A DNA stretch of 64,000 nt, from contig NZ_CP113529.1 of assembly GCF_026723865.1 (NCBI RefSeq), positions 5,890,001 through 5,954,000 of the forward strand, written 5' to 3'. Of the stretch, positions 52,083-61,384 are shown in pieces (position 1 is the first letter of the stretch; each line of letters starts with the position of its first letter). The position numbers and the translations under genes were made by a program. The stretch comes from Mycobacterium sp. Aquia_216. GTDB taxonomy: Bacteria > Actinomycetota > Actinomycetes > Mycobacteriales > Mycobacteriaceae. The notes below the pieces were generated by a model. The model had not been told where the DNA came from. It saw nothing but the letters and a program-made list of their open reading frames with translations, and searched no databases.

Positions 52083-52450
52083 ACGAAAACAGAAGCCAAG
52101 GCGGCGCGATCCAATTGCTGGGCATGATCGCGGGATTGATGCTGGCACCGATCGCAACGCCCGCGCTGATATGGGCGACGATCGCGGCGAATCTACCTCT
52201 GGCACTGGTGATCGTGCAGCTATTCGTGATGGCAGTGATCTCAAACTGGCTTTCGCGCAAAACGATTCGACCTCACGAGCTGATCGAAGACGATCGCGAT
52301 GACCAGGCGATGAGCAACCTCTGGAGCCGCGGCGCGCCGAACGGCTATGGTGCCAGGCATGGCGATCGAACAACGTGCTCCGGGATTGCTGCGCGCCTCG
52401 ATTGCCGTGGTTGCGGCCAGTTTGGCCGTGACCACGGTATCGGCGTGTGA
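52079..52450 (+). CDS. Small membrane protein of unknown function
   Basis: A 123-residue frame whose ATG overlaps the P450 stop (ATGA). Two hydrophobic helices (about residues 13-34 and 36-56) are followed by a short charged tail, and the last about 40 codons overlap the start of lpqG in another frame and look out of place (Cys/Arg/Gly-rich). The real protein may end functionally near residue 85. No family recognised. Translational coupling to the P450 is the main support. Confidence 0.55.
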   Translation: MNENRSQGGAIQLLGMIAGLMLAPIATPALIWATIAANLPLALVIVQLFVMAVISNWLSRKTIRPHELIEDDRDDQAMSNLWSRGAPNGYGARHGDRTTCSGIAARLDCRGCGQFGRDHGIGV

Positions 52451-53111
52451 TTCCCACAGTGCGACTCCCGCGCCGGGGGTGAATCCGCGTCAGGTCACCG
52501 TGCTGGGATCAGGGCAGGTGCAAGGCGTCCCGGACACATTGACAGCCGACGTCGGTATCGAATTCAGCGCCGCCGACGTCACCGCGGCCATGAACCAGAC
52601 CAATGACCGCCAGCAAGCAGTCATCACTGCGCTCGTCGGCGCCGGCATCGACCGCAAGGACATCAGCACCACCCAGGTGACGCTGCAGCCGCAATACAGC
52701 AATCCCGAGCCCAGCGGCACCGCCACCATCACGGGCTACCGCGCCACCAATGCCATCCAGGTCAAGATCCATCCGACCGATGCTGCGTCGCGCATGCTCG
52801 CGCTGATCGTGAGCACCGGCGGCGACGCCACCCGGATCAGTTCGGTCAGCTACTCCATCGCCGATGACTCGCAGCTGGTCAAGGACGCTCGGGCGCGGGC
52901 GTTCAACGACGCCAAGAACCGCGCCGACCAATACGCCCAGCTGTCCGGGCTGCGGTTGGGCAAGGTGCTGTCCATCTCCGAGGCAACCGGCAGCTCACCC
53001 ACGGCCGGGTCGCCGCCGGCGCCGCCGAAAGCCATGGCCACCGCGGTACCGCTGGAGCCGGGCCAGCAGACGGTGAGCTTCTCCGTGACCGCGGTCTGGG
53101 AGCTGGATTAG
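52359..53111 (+). CDS. lpqG: Lipoprotein LpqG, SIMPL (DUF541) domain
   Basis: A 250-residue lipoprotein (homolog of Rv3623). Signal peptide with lipobox VSAC, Cys at residue 30; then a SIMPL domain beginning VTVLGSGQVQGVPDTL, with GYRATNAIQVKI in the middle, the fold of periplasmic oligomeric DUF541 proteins. Role not established, linked to oxidative stress in other bacteria. ATG 52359. Its stop codon TAG forms the first base of the 55-bp repeat array. Confidence 0.9.
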   Translation: MAIEQRAPGLLRASIAVVAASLAVTTVSACDSHSATPAPGVNPRQVTVLGSGQVQGVPDTLTADVGIEFSAADVTAAMNQTNDRQQAVITALVGAGIDRKDISTTQVTLQPQYSNPEPSGTATITGYRATNAIQVKIHPTDAASRMLALIVSTGGDATRISSVSYSIADDSQLVKDARARAFNDAKNRADQYAQLSGLRLGKVLSISEATGSSPTAGSPPAPPKAMATAVPLEPGQQTVSFSVTAVWELD

Positions 53112-53440
53112 TGGCGATCGCAAGCGCGGCGTAGCCGGGCGCAGCGGGTCGCCACCCACGGATCAGTGGCGATCGCCAGCGCGGCGTAGCCGGGCGCAGC
53201 GGGTCGCCACCCACGGATCAGTGGCGATCGCCAGCGCGGCGTAGCCGGGCGCAGCGGGTCGCCACCCACGGATCAGTGGCGATCGCAAGCGCGGCGTAGC
53301 CGGGCGCAGCGGGTCGCCACCCACGGATCAGTGGCGATCGCAAGCGCGGCGTAGCCGGGCGCAGCGGGTCGCCACCCACGGATCAGTGGCGATCGCAAGC
53401 GCGGCGTAGCCGGGCGCAGCGGGTCGCCACCACGGATTGA
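53111..53440. repeat. 55-bp tandem repeat array (six copies, VNTR-type)
   Basis: Units start at 53111, 53166, 53221, 53276, 53331 and 53386. Each begins GTGGCGATCGC and ends GTCGCCACCCACGGATCA; copies 2 and 3 differ by CCAGC for CAAGC, and the last copy is degenerate after GTCGCCAC. Outer arms GTGGCGA/TCGCCAC and inner GCGCGGC/GCCGGGCGC can fold into a hairpin. The array fills the gap between convergent lpqG and hpt. Near-identity of copies means recent expansion or contraction. Confidence 0.95.
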
Positions 53441-53449
53441 GTCGCGCGG

Positions 53450-54061
53450 CTACTGCTCGTAGACCCTGGGGTCCAGCATGCCGATGTACGAGAGGTCGCG
53501 GTAACGCTCGTCGTAGTCCAGGCCGTAGCCGACGACGAAGTCGTTGGGAATGTCGAAGCCCACATAGGAGATCTCGGCGTTGGCCCGCACCGCATCGGGT
53601 TTGCGCAGCAGCGTGCACACCCGCAGCGAGCGGGGATGGCGGGATTTCAAGTTCCGCAGCAGCCACGACAGGGTCAGGCCGGAGTCGACGACATCCTCGA
53701 CGATCAACACATCGCGGGCGTTGATATCGCGGTCCAGGTCCTTGAGGATGCGGACCACCCCCGAGGACGACGTCGACGTCCCGTAGGAGCTGACGGCCAT
53801 GAATTCGAACTGCGTCGGCACCGGAATCGCGCGAGCCAGGTCGGTGACGAACATCACCGCACCCTTGAGCACGGTGATCAGCAGCAGGTCTTGTCCGATC
53901 TCGCTCACGGACTCGCGGTAGTCATTGCCGATTTGCTCGCCAAGCTCGCTGATTCGGGCCTGGATCTGCTCGGTGGTGAGCAGCACAGACTTGATGTCCC
54001 CCGGGTAGAGGTCCACTGGCTGCTCGGGTGTTATCGCCGAGGAGGTCTGGGCCACGCCCAC
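53450..54061 (-). CDS. hpt: Hypoxanthine phosphoribosyltransferase
   Basis: A 203-residue purine salvage enzyme (homolog of Rv3624c). PRPP-binding loop [27 protein letters not shown] and the [20 protein letters not shown] end block are diagnostic. It converts hypoxanthine or guanine plus PRPP to IMP or GMP. GTG 54061 (VGVAQTSS) is chosen by homology; the frame is open to 54103. Stop is about 10 bp from the end of the 55-bp array. Confidence 0.94.
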   Translation of the reverse strand: MGVAQTSSAITPEQPVDLYPGDIKSVLLTTEQIQARISELGEQIGNDYRESVSEIGQDLLLITVLKGAVMFVTDLARAIPVPTQFEFMAVSSYGTSTSSSGVVRILKDLDRDINARDVLIVEDVVDSGLTLSWLLRNLKSRHPRSLRVCTLLRKPDAVRANAEISYVGFDIPNDFVVGYGLDYDERYRDLSYIGMLDPRVYEQ

Positions 54062-54115
54062 AGCGTGCCATGCCAGCGGCCGAACAACCAACGGCGGCGA
54101 CAATTTTGCGAATTT

Positions 54116-55087
54116 TCACACCGGTTCGCGGCGCAGGGTGAGCACGCCGCCGCGCCGCCCCGCGATCAGCCGCTCGCCGCGCAAGTCGGATCCGACCGCC
54201 ACCCCACCCTGTCCGCGCCACGCGGTGACCAGCAGGTCCACCCCGCGGATCTGCTTGTCGGTCAGCCCCCTCGCCCCGCCGGCCAGCAACCAGCCGCGGA
54301 TCACCCGGCGTCGTAGCGGGTCGGGCAAGGCGGCCAGGGCTGGGGCGCGCAGCCCGGAGTCGGCCTGCGCGCCGGGCAGCGCTTGGGCCGCGAGCGTGTC
54401 GATGAATTCGGTGTCCTCCCGCAGCGCCGTCGCGGTCCGCGCCAGCGCCTCGGCCACGCCACCGCCCAGCACGTCTTCGAGCAACGGCAGCACCTCGTGG
54501 CGCAGCCGGGTCCGGGTGAAGCGGCGGTCGCTGTTGTGCGGGTCCTGCCACGGCGTCAGGCCCAGCTCGCGGCACGCGGCATGGGTGGTGGCACGCCGGA
54601 CACCCAGCAACGGCCGGCACCACGGCGGATCGTGCGGGCGCATCCCGGCGATCGAGCGCGCCCCGGAGCCGCGGCCCAGACCGAGCAGCACCGTCTCGGC
54701 TTGGTCGTCGAGGGTGTGGCCCAGCAGCACCGGCTCGTGGCGGTAGGCGCTCAACGCGCCGTAGCGCGCCGCGCGGGCCGCTGCCTCCGGCCCGCCGTCA
54801 TCGCCAACCTGTACGGAAATGACTTGTGCCTCAACACATCCCAACTCGATGGCTTGGGCGCGCGCGGTTTCGGCGACGGCAGCGGATTCGGGCTGCAGGC
54901 CGTGGTCGACGATCACCGCGGTGGTGGGGCGCAGCCGGGCCGCAACAGCGGTGAGCGCCAGCGAGTCCGGACCGCCCGAGAGCGCCACGGCCCACTGGCC
55001 CCCGGCCCCCGAACAGGCCTCGAGGTGGGTCCGCGCGAACTCCTCGAGCGCCGCGCTCAGCCGCGCTACAGGACCCTGTCGATCCAT
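54116..55087 (-). CDS. tilS: tRNA(Ile)-lysidine synthase
   Basis: A 323-residue PP-loop ATPase (homolog of Rv3625c) that converts C34 of tRNA-Ile(CAU) to lysidine. PP-loop SGGPDS at 37-42, VDHGLQPES, LLGHTLDDQAETVLL and DPHNSDRRFTR blocks are all present. ATG 55087 overlaps the end of the DUF2342 gene by 22 nt. The frame extends far upstream but that part is only a shadow of DUF2342. Confidence 0.94.
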   Translation of the reverse strand: MDRQGPVARLSAALEEFARTHLEACSGAGGQWAVALSGGPDSLALTAVAARLRPTTAVIVDHGLQPESAAVAETARAQAIELGCVEAQVISVQVGDDGGPEAAARAARYGALSAYRHEPVLLGHTLDDQAETVLLGLGRGSGARSIAGMRPHDPPWCRPLLGVRRATTHAACRELGLTPWQDPHNSDRRFTRTRLRHEVLPLLEDVLGGGVAEALARTATALREDTEFIDTLAAQALPGAQADSGLRAPALAALPDPLRRRVIRGWLLAGGARGLTDKQIRGVDLLVTAWRGQGGVAVGSDLRGERLIAGRRGGVLTLRREPV

Positions 55088-56109
55088 CGCTGGGGGTCTT
55101 CGATCTCGGCGGGCAGCGGCAGCGTTTCGGGGCCCGACCAGACGGTGTTGAAGCGCTCCATTCCGACCCGGTCCACCACGTGGTCGACGAACGCCTTGCC
55201 ACGGGTGTACTGGTTCAGCTTGGCGTCCAGGCCCAGCAGGGCCCGCATCAAGCGCTGCAGCGGCGGCGGCTTGCGATGACGGCGGTCGTCGAATCGACCA
55301 CGGATGGTGGCCACCGACGGTACCGCCTTGGGTCCAACGGCATCCATCACGTGGTCGGCATGCCCCTCCAGCAAGGTGCCGAGCACCAGCAGCTGATCCA
55401 GCGCCTTGCGCTGCGGCTCGGACTGGACGGCGCGCACCAGGCCGACGACCCCCGACACCGAGCCGTCGTCGGACGCGCCGCGGTTGCGGACGTATTGGGC
55501 GAGCCTGCCGGCCACTTCCCCGATGTCGTCGCCCGCGTCGCGGGTCAACAACGCCAGCGCGTCCGACATGTAACCGGGCAACCAGCGGTTGGCTGAAAAC
55601 TGCACCCGGTGCGTCACCTCGTGCAGGCACACCCACAGCCGGAAATCGGCCGGCTCGACTCGCAGCTGGCGCTCGACCCCGATGATGTTCGGGTAGACCA
55701 GCAGCAGGCAGCCCTCTTTGTCGGCGAAGAACGGGTCGTACTGGCCGAGGATCCCGGACGCCACAAACGCCAGCACGGCGCCGGTCTGCGCACCGGTGAG
55801 CCGGCCGGTGAGAAAGCCCCGGGGCTTTTCGGTGCCGTTCGTCATCACCCGCATCGAGTCCGCCGCCGCGCGAACCCACTCGGCGCGGTCGATGATGCGC
55901 GCCGCCGGCACCTCGCCGTCGGTGGCCAGGCCCGTGACGTCACGCACCAGCGGTTCGGCTTTCATCGACGAACTCGCCAGCTCGTCGATCGCCTGACGGC
56001 GGGTGTAGTCGCTGGCCGGCGGTCCGGGCCGGGCCAGCCGAGTGCCGACAGTCGCCGCGAATCGCCAGTCGACGGCGGTACCCAGGGTGAGGTCGGGTGA
56101 GCCGGTCAT
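55066..56109 (-). CDS. Zinc-dependent metalloprotease-like protein, DUF2342 (Rv3626c-like)
   Basis: A 347-residue protein with the zinc signature HEVTH in LWVCLHEVTHRVQF and the LEGHADHVMDA segment with a downstream Glu/His, both characteristic of the DUF2342 family, sometimes annotated as coenzyme F420 biosynthesis-associated. No signal peptide. Enzymatic role not established. ATG 56109 overlaps the stop of the carboxypeptidase gene (ATGA). Confidence 0.88.
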   Translation of the reverse strand: MTGSPDLTLGTAVDWRFAATVGTRLARPGPPASDYTRRQAIDELASSSMKAEPLVRDVTGLATDGEVPAARIIDRAEWVRAAADSMRVMTNGTEKPRGFLTGRLTGAQTGAVLAFVASGILGQYDPFFADKEGCLLLVYPNIIGVERQLRVEPADFRLWVCLHEVTHRVQFSANRWLPGYMSDALALLTRDAGDDIGEVAGRLAQYVRNRGASDDGSVSGVVGLVRAVQSEPQRKALDQLLVLGTLLEGHADHVMDAVGPKAVPSVATIRGRFDDRRHRKPPPLQRLMRALLGLDAKLNQYTRGKAFVDHVVDRVGMERFNTVWSGPETLPLPAEIEDPQRWIDRVL

Positions 56110-57494
56110 GTGCACCCGCAGGTCCACAGCCGGGTGGCCAGGGCGTCCATCACGTTGCGCCCGTTGGGGCCGGCGGCGTTGGAGAGGAACGCGAACGTGA
56201 GCACGCGGCCGCTGCGGTCGGTGACGACTCCGACCAGCGAGTTGGTGGCGGTCAACGAGCCGGTCTTGGCGCGCAACCAGCCGGCCGGTCCCAGATTGGT
56301 GGCCTGGTCGATAAAGCGGTCAGCCAGCGTCCCGCTGCCGCCGGCGATCGGAAGCAGATCCAGCAGCGCCCGCAACGACGGCTGGTCGGGCCCCGCGGCG
56401 GCCTGCACCGTGCCGTCGAGGGTCTTGGCCGTCAGGCGATCGTCGACCGATAGCCCGCTGGAGTCCAGCAGCGCGGCGCCGGTGGTATCGATATGGGCGG
56501 TACCCAGTCGGTTGGTCACCGCGTCGACCGCGCCCATGAAGCTGCGTGGCCGGTTGATCGCCGCCGCCACCTCCCGGGCGATGCATTCGGCCAGGACGTT
56601 GTCGGAGTGATCCATCATCTCGCCGAGCCGCTGGACCAACGGCGCCGATTGCACCACCGCCAGCTGCCGCGCCCCGGACGAGGCCGACGCGATGGTGACG
56701 GCGGCCGGATCCAGGCCGAGGGCCTTGGCCAGCTCGCGCCCGGCGTCCAGCGCCGGGGTTTTGGAACGCCGCGAGTTCACGGTGCTGGGCTGGATGCGCC
56801 CGGCGTCGATCATCAACGACTCGATCGGCGCGATGTCGCCATTGTCGACGTCGGAAGGATCCCAGCCCTGCGCCATCGTCGGGCCGCTGAACGCCGACGT
56901 ATCCACCTGCACGGTGGTCGGCGTCATGCCGCTGCGATGAATCTGCTCGACCAGGTCGCTGATCCGTGGCGCACCCCGGTACCAGGTCGGGACGTCGGGC
57001 GGCGCCGCCGACAGGGTGGGATCACCGGCACCCACCAGCACGATCGGTCCCTGCGCGTTCTGACTGCCGGCCACGACGCGGGTGCTGATCCGGGCCTGAC
57101 GATCCAGCGTCAGCAACGCCGCGGCCGCGGTCAGGACCTTGTTGGTGGACGCCGGCACCAACGGCAGGTCGTCGGCCACCTGCCAGAGCTCTTTGCCGGT
57201 GATGGCGTCGGTGATCCGGCCCCCGAGCCGGCCCAGATTGGGGTCGGCGGCCACCGGCCCCAGCACGGCCGCCAGCGAACCGGCCGACGGCATCTCGGCG
57301 GTGTCGGCGACGGGCACCATTCCCGGCTTCACGATCGGTGCCCGCGGAGGCGGTACGGGAGCGTGCGCGTTGCCGCTACCGTGCCCACCCGTGGTGAAGA
57401 AGGTGGCCGCGGCCACCACGGCGCCGACGAACGCCAGCACGGCCAATCCGATGAACACCTGGGTGGATTTCCGCCAGCGAGTACGACCCATCAC
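56106..57494 (-). CDS. D-alanyl-D-alanine carboxypeptidase/endopeptidase, S13 (DacB/PBP4) family
   Basis: A 462-residue penicillin-binding protein (homolog of Rv3627c). One N-terminal helix (about 12-33) is a signal anchor; the active-site Ser is in PASTNKVL (SxxK), with HSDNVLAE (SxN) and RAKTGSLT (KTG). It trims or cleaves peptidoglycan peptide stems outside the membrane. ATG in MGRTRWRKS; divergent from ppa with about 120 bp between, so promoters for both lie there. Confidence 0.92.
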   Translation of the reverse strand: MMGRTRWRKSTQVFIGLAVLAFVGAVVAAATFFTTGGHGSGNAHAPVPPPRAPIVKPGMVPVADTAEMPSAGSLAAVLGPVAADPNLGRLGGRITDAITGKELWQVADDLPLVPASTNKVLTAAAALLTLDRQARISTRVVAGSQNAQGPIVLVGAGDPTLSAAPPDVPTWYRGAPRISDLVEQIHRSGMTPTTVQVDTSAFSGPTMAQGWDPSDVDNGDIAPIESLMIDAGRIQPSTVNSRRSKTPALDAGRELAKALGLDPAAVTIASASSGARQLAVVQSAPLVQRLGEMMDHSDNVLAECIAREVAAAINRPRSFMGAVDAVTNRLGTAHIDTTGAALLDSSGLSVDDRLTAKTLDGTVQAAAGPDQPSLRALLDLLPIAGGSGTLADRFIDQATNLGPAGWLRAKTGSLTATNSLVGVVTDRSGRVLTFAFLSNAAGPNGRNVMDALATRLWTCGCT

Positions 57495-57616
57495 TCTCCT
57501 GACTGTTTGGTCCCATTCTGCCGAAGCTGCCGTAACTCGCTCGACTAGGGTGATCCGCGACGCAACCGACCTACCCGGTCCACCCAGATTTACTTCTCTT
57601 CAAAGGAGCTCAGACA

Positions 57617-58105
57617 GTGCAATTCGACGTGGTCATTGAGATCCCGAAAGGCCAGCGGAACAAGTACGAGGTCGATCACGAGACGGGGCGGGTGAAGCTG
57701 GACCGCTACCTGTACACGTCGATGGTCTACCCGACCGATTACGGGTTTATCGAGGACACCCTCGGCGAGGACGGCGACCCGCTGGACGCACTGGTGCTGC
57801 TGCCGCAGCCACTGTTCCCCGGAGTGCTGGTGGAGGCGCGGCCGGTGGGAATGTTCGAGATGACCGACGAGGCCGGCGGCGACGCCAAGGTGTTGTGTGT
57901 TCCGGCCGGCGACCACCGCTGGGACCACATCCAGGACATCGGCGACGTGCCGGCCTACGAATTGGACGTCATCAAACACTTCTTCTCCCAGTACAAGGCC
58001 TTGGAGCCGGGCAAGTACGTCAAGGCGGCGGACTGGGTCGGTCGCGCCGAAGCCGAGGCAGAGGTGGAGCGCTCCTTCGCGCGGTTCAAAGAGGGCGGGC
58101 ACTAA
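57617..58105 (+). CDS. ppa: Inorganic pyrophosphatase
   Basis: A 162-residue family I soluble pyrophosphatase (homolog of Rv3628). [20 protein letters not shown] holds the metal-binding Asp residues; [15 protein letters not shown] and the [15 protein letters not shown] block are typical. GTG start with AAGGAG about 9 nt upstream. It hydrolyses PPi to phosphate and is essential in mycobacteria. Confidence 0.96.
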   Translation: MQFDVVIEIPKGQRNKYEVDHETGRVKLDRYLYTSMVYPTDYGFIEDTLGEDGDPLDALVLLPQPLFPGVLVEARPVGMFEMTDEAGGDAKVLCVPAGDHRWDHIQDIGDVPAYELDVIKHFFSQYKALEPGKYVKAADWVGRAEAEAEVERSFARFKEGGH

Positions 58106-58163
58106 CGCTCGCGGCGTAACCGCGCCCACCCCGCACACCGTTTCTCGGTGGCATCCTGGCGAT

Positions 58164-58865
58164 GTGACCCCAGTGCTGCATTTCGCCGCGAATTTCTGGT
58201 GGCTGATCTTCCCGTTCGCGGGTGCGATCGGAACTGGCATCAGGGCGGTAACCGCTGCCAACGAGCGCCGGGCAGAGCGACGGCTGGAACGGTACCGGCT
58301 CAAACAGCAGGCCAAGATCGCCGTGGCTCAAGCGTCCGGCCGGGTGCAAGACGACGAGGAAAGCTCTCGGCGAGATCTCACGAAACTCATTGCGGCACAC
58401 GATCGCACGGATGCGCGATGGCTTGAGTACGAGGTCGACATCGCCAAATTGCTGGATTTCCCGCTGATGACCAACATGCGAGATCCGCTGACCATCGCCT
58501 TCCACAAGGCGAAACGGCACGCGGATCTGCTGCGGCCGGAACGGCCCCACGACGTGGCGGCGCTGGTGGGCGATCGAGTGGCCCGACTGGACTACCGCGA
58601 TGCCGTCCACGAATACATCAGCGCGTTCGAGATCGCCGAGACTGAGGCAATTCGCCGGCGCCGCAGCGACTTCTCCGAACACGACCAGCAGCGGCTGGCC
58701 CGCGCCCAGAGCCTGTTACACCTGGCGCAGGACGAGGGAGCCACCCGTGAGGAGCGGCAGAATGCCTACGCACGGGCCGGTAAGGAACTCGACGGCCTCA
58801 TCGTGCTGCCCGCTCCCGCCCGCGCCGCCATCGAACGGCGCATCGCCGGACAAATCGAGGCGTAG
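58164..58865 (+). CDS. Unknown protein with one N-terminal helix and long helical tail
   Basis: A 233-residue protein starting at a GTG (58164) 58 nt after ppa. An N-terminal membrane segment (about residues 6-28, FAANFWWLIFPFAGAIGTG) is followed by a highly charged, mostly helical cytosolic domain with repeated Arg/Glu heptad-like stretches (ANERRAERRLERYRLKQ; AIRRRRSDFSEHDQQRLARA). No family recognised. No homolog at this place in H37Rv, where Rv3629c follows ppa directly. No ribosome site is evident, so the start could differ. Confidence 0.72.
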   Translation: MTPVLHFAANFWWLIFPFAGAIGTGIRAVTAANERRAERRLERYRLKQQAKIAVAQASGRVQDDEESSRRDLTKLIAAHDRTDARWLEYEVDIAKLLDFPLMTNMRDPLTIAFHKAKRHADLLRPERPHDVAALVGDRVARLDYRDAVHEYISAFEIAETEAIRRRRSDFSEHDQQRLARAQSLLHLAQDEGATREERQNAYARAGKELDGLIVLPAPARAAIERRIAGQIEA

Positions 58866-58874
58866 CCGACGGCT

Positions 58875-59957
58875 TCAGGCGGTGGACGCGGCCTCACGCT
58901 TGTTACGCAGCACGCTCCACCCGAACGCCGCTCCGATGAAGACCACGCCGACCGAGGCGGTGACGACCTCGGGGATCTGGTAGCGGCGCTCGATGGACAG
59001 CAGCATGATCACCGACAGCGCGCCGATCGCCCAGTGCGCGCCGTGTTCCAGGTACACGTAGCGGTCCAGCGTCTGCTGCTGGACCAGGTAGATCGTGATC
59101 GACCGGACGAACATCGAGCCGATCAACCCCAGGCCGAGGGCGATGACGATCGGGTCCGACGTGATCGCAAAGGCGCCGGTGACCCCGTCGAACGAGAAGG
59201 CCGCGTCCAGCACCTCGAGGTACAGGAACAGCGTCAAGCCGGCCTTGCCCGTCGCCAGGACCGGCGCGGAGGCCGATGCGGCACCGTCGACGGCCGACGG
59301 CCGGAACGCCTGGCTCAAACCGTTGACGATCAGATACGTCACCAGGCCCAGCAGCCCGGCCGTCAGCACCGTCGCACGCTCATCGCTGGAGTGGGTCAAT
59401 TGGCCGACTCCGACCAACGTCAGGGCGGTGGCGACCACCGAAACCTCGGCAAGGCGGCCGATGCGGGCGAAGGGGGCCTCAATCCACTTGAGCCACTTGA
59501 TATCTCGGTCATAGACGACGAAATCCAGGAACAGCATCAGCAGAAATATCCCGCCGAACGCCGCGATCTGCGGATGGGCCGACGCGACCAGCTTTTCGTA
59601 GCTGGGCGAGCCGTCCGGGAATTCCAGCGCGCCGTGCGGCGGCGGGTTGAGAGCCAGCTCGAGCGCGCGAACCGGATCGACGCCCGCGGTCGCCCACACA
59701 ATGAGCAACGGGAACAAAAGTCGCATCCCGAACACGGCGATCAGGATCCCGACCGTCAGGAACATCTGCCGCCAGAACTTGCTCATCCGCTTCAGCACGG
59801 CGGCGTTGATGATCGCGTTGTCGAAGGACAGCGACACCTCGAGGACGCCGAGGGCCACCAGAAGAAACAAGGCGTTGAGCCCACCGTGGGCGAATCCGAG
59901 GGCGAGGGCCGCCACGGTGACTAACAGCGAAATCCCGAAGATGCGAGCGGCGGCCAT
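58875..59957 (-). CDS. Integral membrane protein, DUF475/TerC-like (Rv3629c-like)
   Basis: A 360-residue polytopic protein with nine or more helices. ATG 59957 (MAAARIFGIS) is preceded by AGGAAGG; an upstream GTG is less likely. LEVSLSFDNAIINAAVLK and LDAAFSFDGVTGAFAIT are the paired acidic FDN/FDG motifs of TerC-type transporters, which are linked to Mn2+ or tellurite. Substrate here unknown. It converges with the preceding unknown gene. Confidence 0.88.
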   Translation of the reverse strand: MAAARIFGISLLVTVAALALGFAHGGLNALFLLVALGVLEVSLSFDNAIINAAVLKRMSKFWRQMFLTVGILIAVFGMRLLFPLLIVWATAGVDPVRALELALNPPPHGALEFPDGSPSYEKLVASAHPQIAAFGGIFLLMLFLDFVVYDRDIKWLKWIEAPFARIGRLAEVSVVATALTLVGVGQLTHSSDERATVLTAGLLGLVTYLIVNGLSQAFRPSAVDGAASASAPVLATGKAGLTLFLYLEVLDAAFSFDGVTGAFAITSDPIVIALGLGLIGSMFVRSITIYLVQQQTLDRYVYLEHGAHWAIGALSVIMLLSIERRYQIPEVVTASVGVVFIGAAFGWSVLRNKREAASTA

Positions 59958-60083
59958 GGGTCCTTCCTGACAGCCGCCCACATTAGCGAAGCCGCTCGCC
60001 GTTGCCAGCGATCAATACCGATGCGCTTACTATTTTCAAATTGTGGCGAAACATCGGGTCCGCGGGTCGAAAGCGCCGCCCCG

Positions 60084-61382
60084 GTGACCGAAGTCGGCGG
60101 CGCGGCATCTCCCGTGGGAGCTGCCGGAGCCACGGGGGCGGCGCCGGGGCCGATCACGCGCGGCAGTGTGGCCCGGATAGGCGCGGCGACCGCACTCAGC
60201 GCGGTGTGCGTCTACGCGGTGATGTACCTGGCCGCACGTGACTTGGCTCCGAGCGGCTTCGCCGTGCTCGGGGTGTTCTGGGGGGCGACCGGCATGGTCG
60301 CCGGAGCCGCCAACGGGCTGCTGCAAGAGACCACCCGCGAGATCCGCGCAGCGCGCCACCGCGACGTGCCGCCGGGACCGGGCGAATCTCACACCCACCC
60401 GCTCCGCGTCGCCGCGATGGTCGGGGTAGCAGCAGCCATCGTGGTCGCGGCCAGCTCGCCGTTATGGAGCGGTTGGGTGTTCGTGGAGGAGCGCTGGTTA
60501 TCGGTGGTGCTGCTCTGTGTCGGACTTGTCGGCTTCGGCCTCCACTGCACCCTGTTGGGCATGTTGGCCGGTACCGATCAGTGGACCCGATATGGCGCGC
60601 TGATGGTGACCGACGCGGCCATCCGGGCGGCGGTCGCCGTGGCCACGTTCGCGCTCGGCTGGGGCCTGGCCGGGTTCTTGTGGGCGAGTGTGGCCGGAGC
60701 GGTGGCCTGGCTGATCATGCTGGCGGTCTCGCCCACCGCCCGCGCGACGGCCCGTCTGCTCACGCCCGGCAGCACCGTGACGTTCTTGCGCGGCACCGCC
60801 CATTCGATCACCGCGGCGGGCGCCAACGCGATCCTGGTGATGGGATTCCCGGTGCTGCTCAGGCTGACCTCGACCGAGCTCGGGGCACAAGGTGGCGTGG
60901 TCATCCTCGCCGTGACGTTGACCCGCGCACCCGTGCTGGTACCCCTGATGGCCATGCAAGGCAATCTGATCGCCCATTTCGTCGACGAGCGCACCAACCG
61001 CCTCAGGGCGCTGATCGGGCCGTCGTGGGTCATCGGCGGGATCGGAGCGGTCGGGGTGCTCACGGCGGGCGTGGTCGGTCCGTGGCTGCTGCGGGTCGCC
61101 TTCGGAACCGAGTACGACGCCAGCGCCGCCCTGTTGGCATGGCTCACGGCCGGCGCCGTGGCGATCGGGATGCTGACGCTGACCGGTGCCGCCGTGGTGG
61201 CGGCCGCCCTGCACCGGGCGTATTCGCTGGGGTGGGTCGGAGCCACCGCGGCATCGGGCCTATTGCTGCGGCTGCCGCTGCCCCTGGAGACCCGCACCGT
61301 GGTCGCCCTGCTGTGCGGTCCGCTGGTCGGAATCGGCGTGCACCTGGTGGCGCTGGCGCGCGCCGGACGCCTAACCCGCTGA
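60084..61382 (+). CDS. Polytopic membrane protein, flippase-like (Rv3630-like)
   Basis: About 432 residues with roughly twelve helices, an arrangement like MATE/MOP polysaccharide flippases. GTG 60084 is preferred over ATG 60021: it gives the family length, and a TACTAT -10-like hexamer at 60027-60032 sits inside the longer version. It overlaps the likely beginning of ppgS, so the two are coupled. Given the next genes make polyprenyl-phosphate GalNAc, it may move that lipid across the membrane; this is inference from context. Confidence 0.8.
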   Translation: MTEVGGAASPVGAAGATGAAPGPITRGSVARIGAATALSAVCVYAVMYLAARDLAPSGFAVLGVFWGATGMVAGAANGLLQETTREIRAARHRDVPPGPGESHTHPLRVAAMVGVAAAIVVAASSPLWSGWVFVEERWLSVVLLCVGLVGFGLHCTLLGMLAGTDQWTRYGALMVTDAAIRAAVAVATFALGWGLAGFLWASVAGAVAWLIMLAVSPTARATARLLTPGSTVTFLRGTAHSITAAGANAILVMGFPVLLRLTSTELGAQGGVVILAVTLTRAPVLVPLMAMQGNLIAHFVDERTNRLRALIGPSWVIGGIGAVGVLTAGVVGPWLLRVAFGTEYDASAALLAWLTAGAVAIGMLTLTGAAVVAAALHRAYSLGWVGATAASGLLLRLPLPLETRTVVALLCGPLVGIGVHLVALARAGRLTR

Positions 61383-61384
61383 TC

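Noticed and set aside
53111..53440. CRISPR array
   Set aside because: Units are directly adjacent with no variable spacers and there are no cas genes; it is a plain tandem repeat.
54116..55879. A 587-codon TilS fusion protein
   Set aside because: The upstream half is the DUF2342 gene read in the wrong frame; TilS proper begins at 55087.
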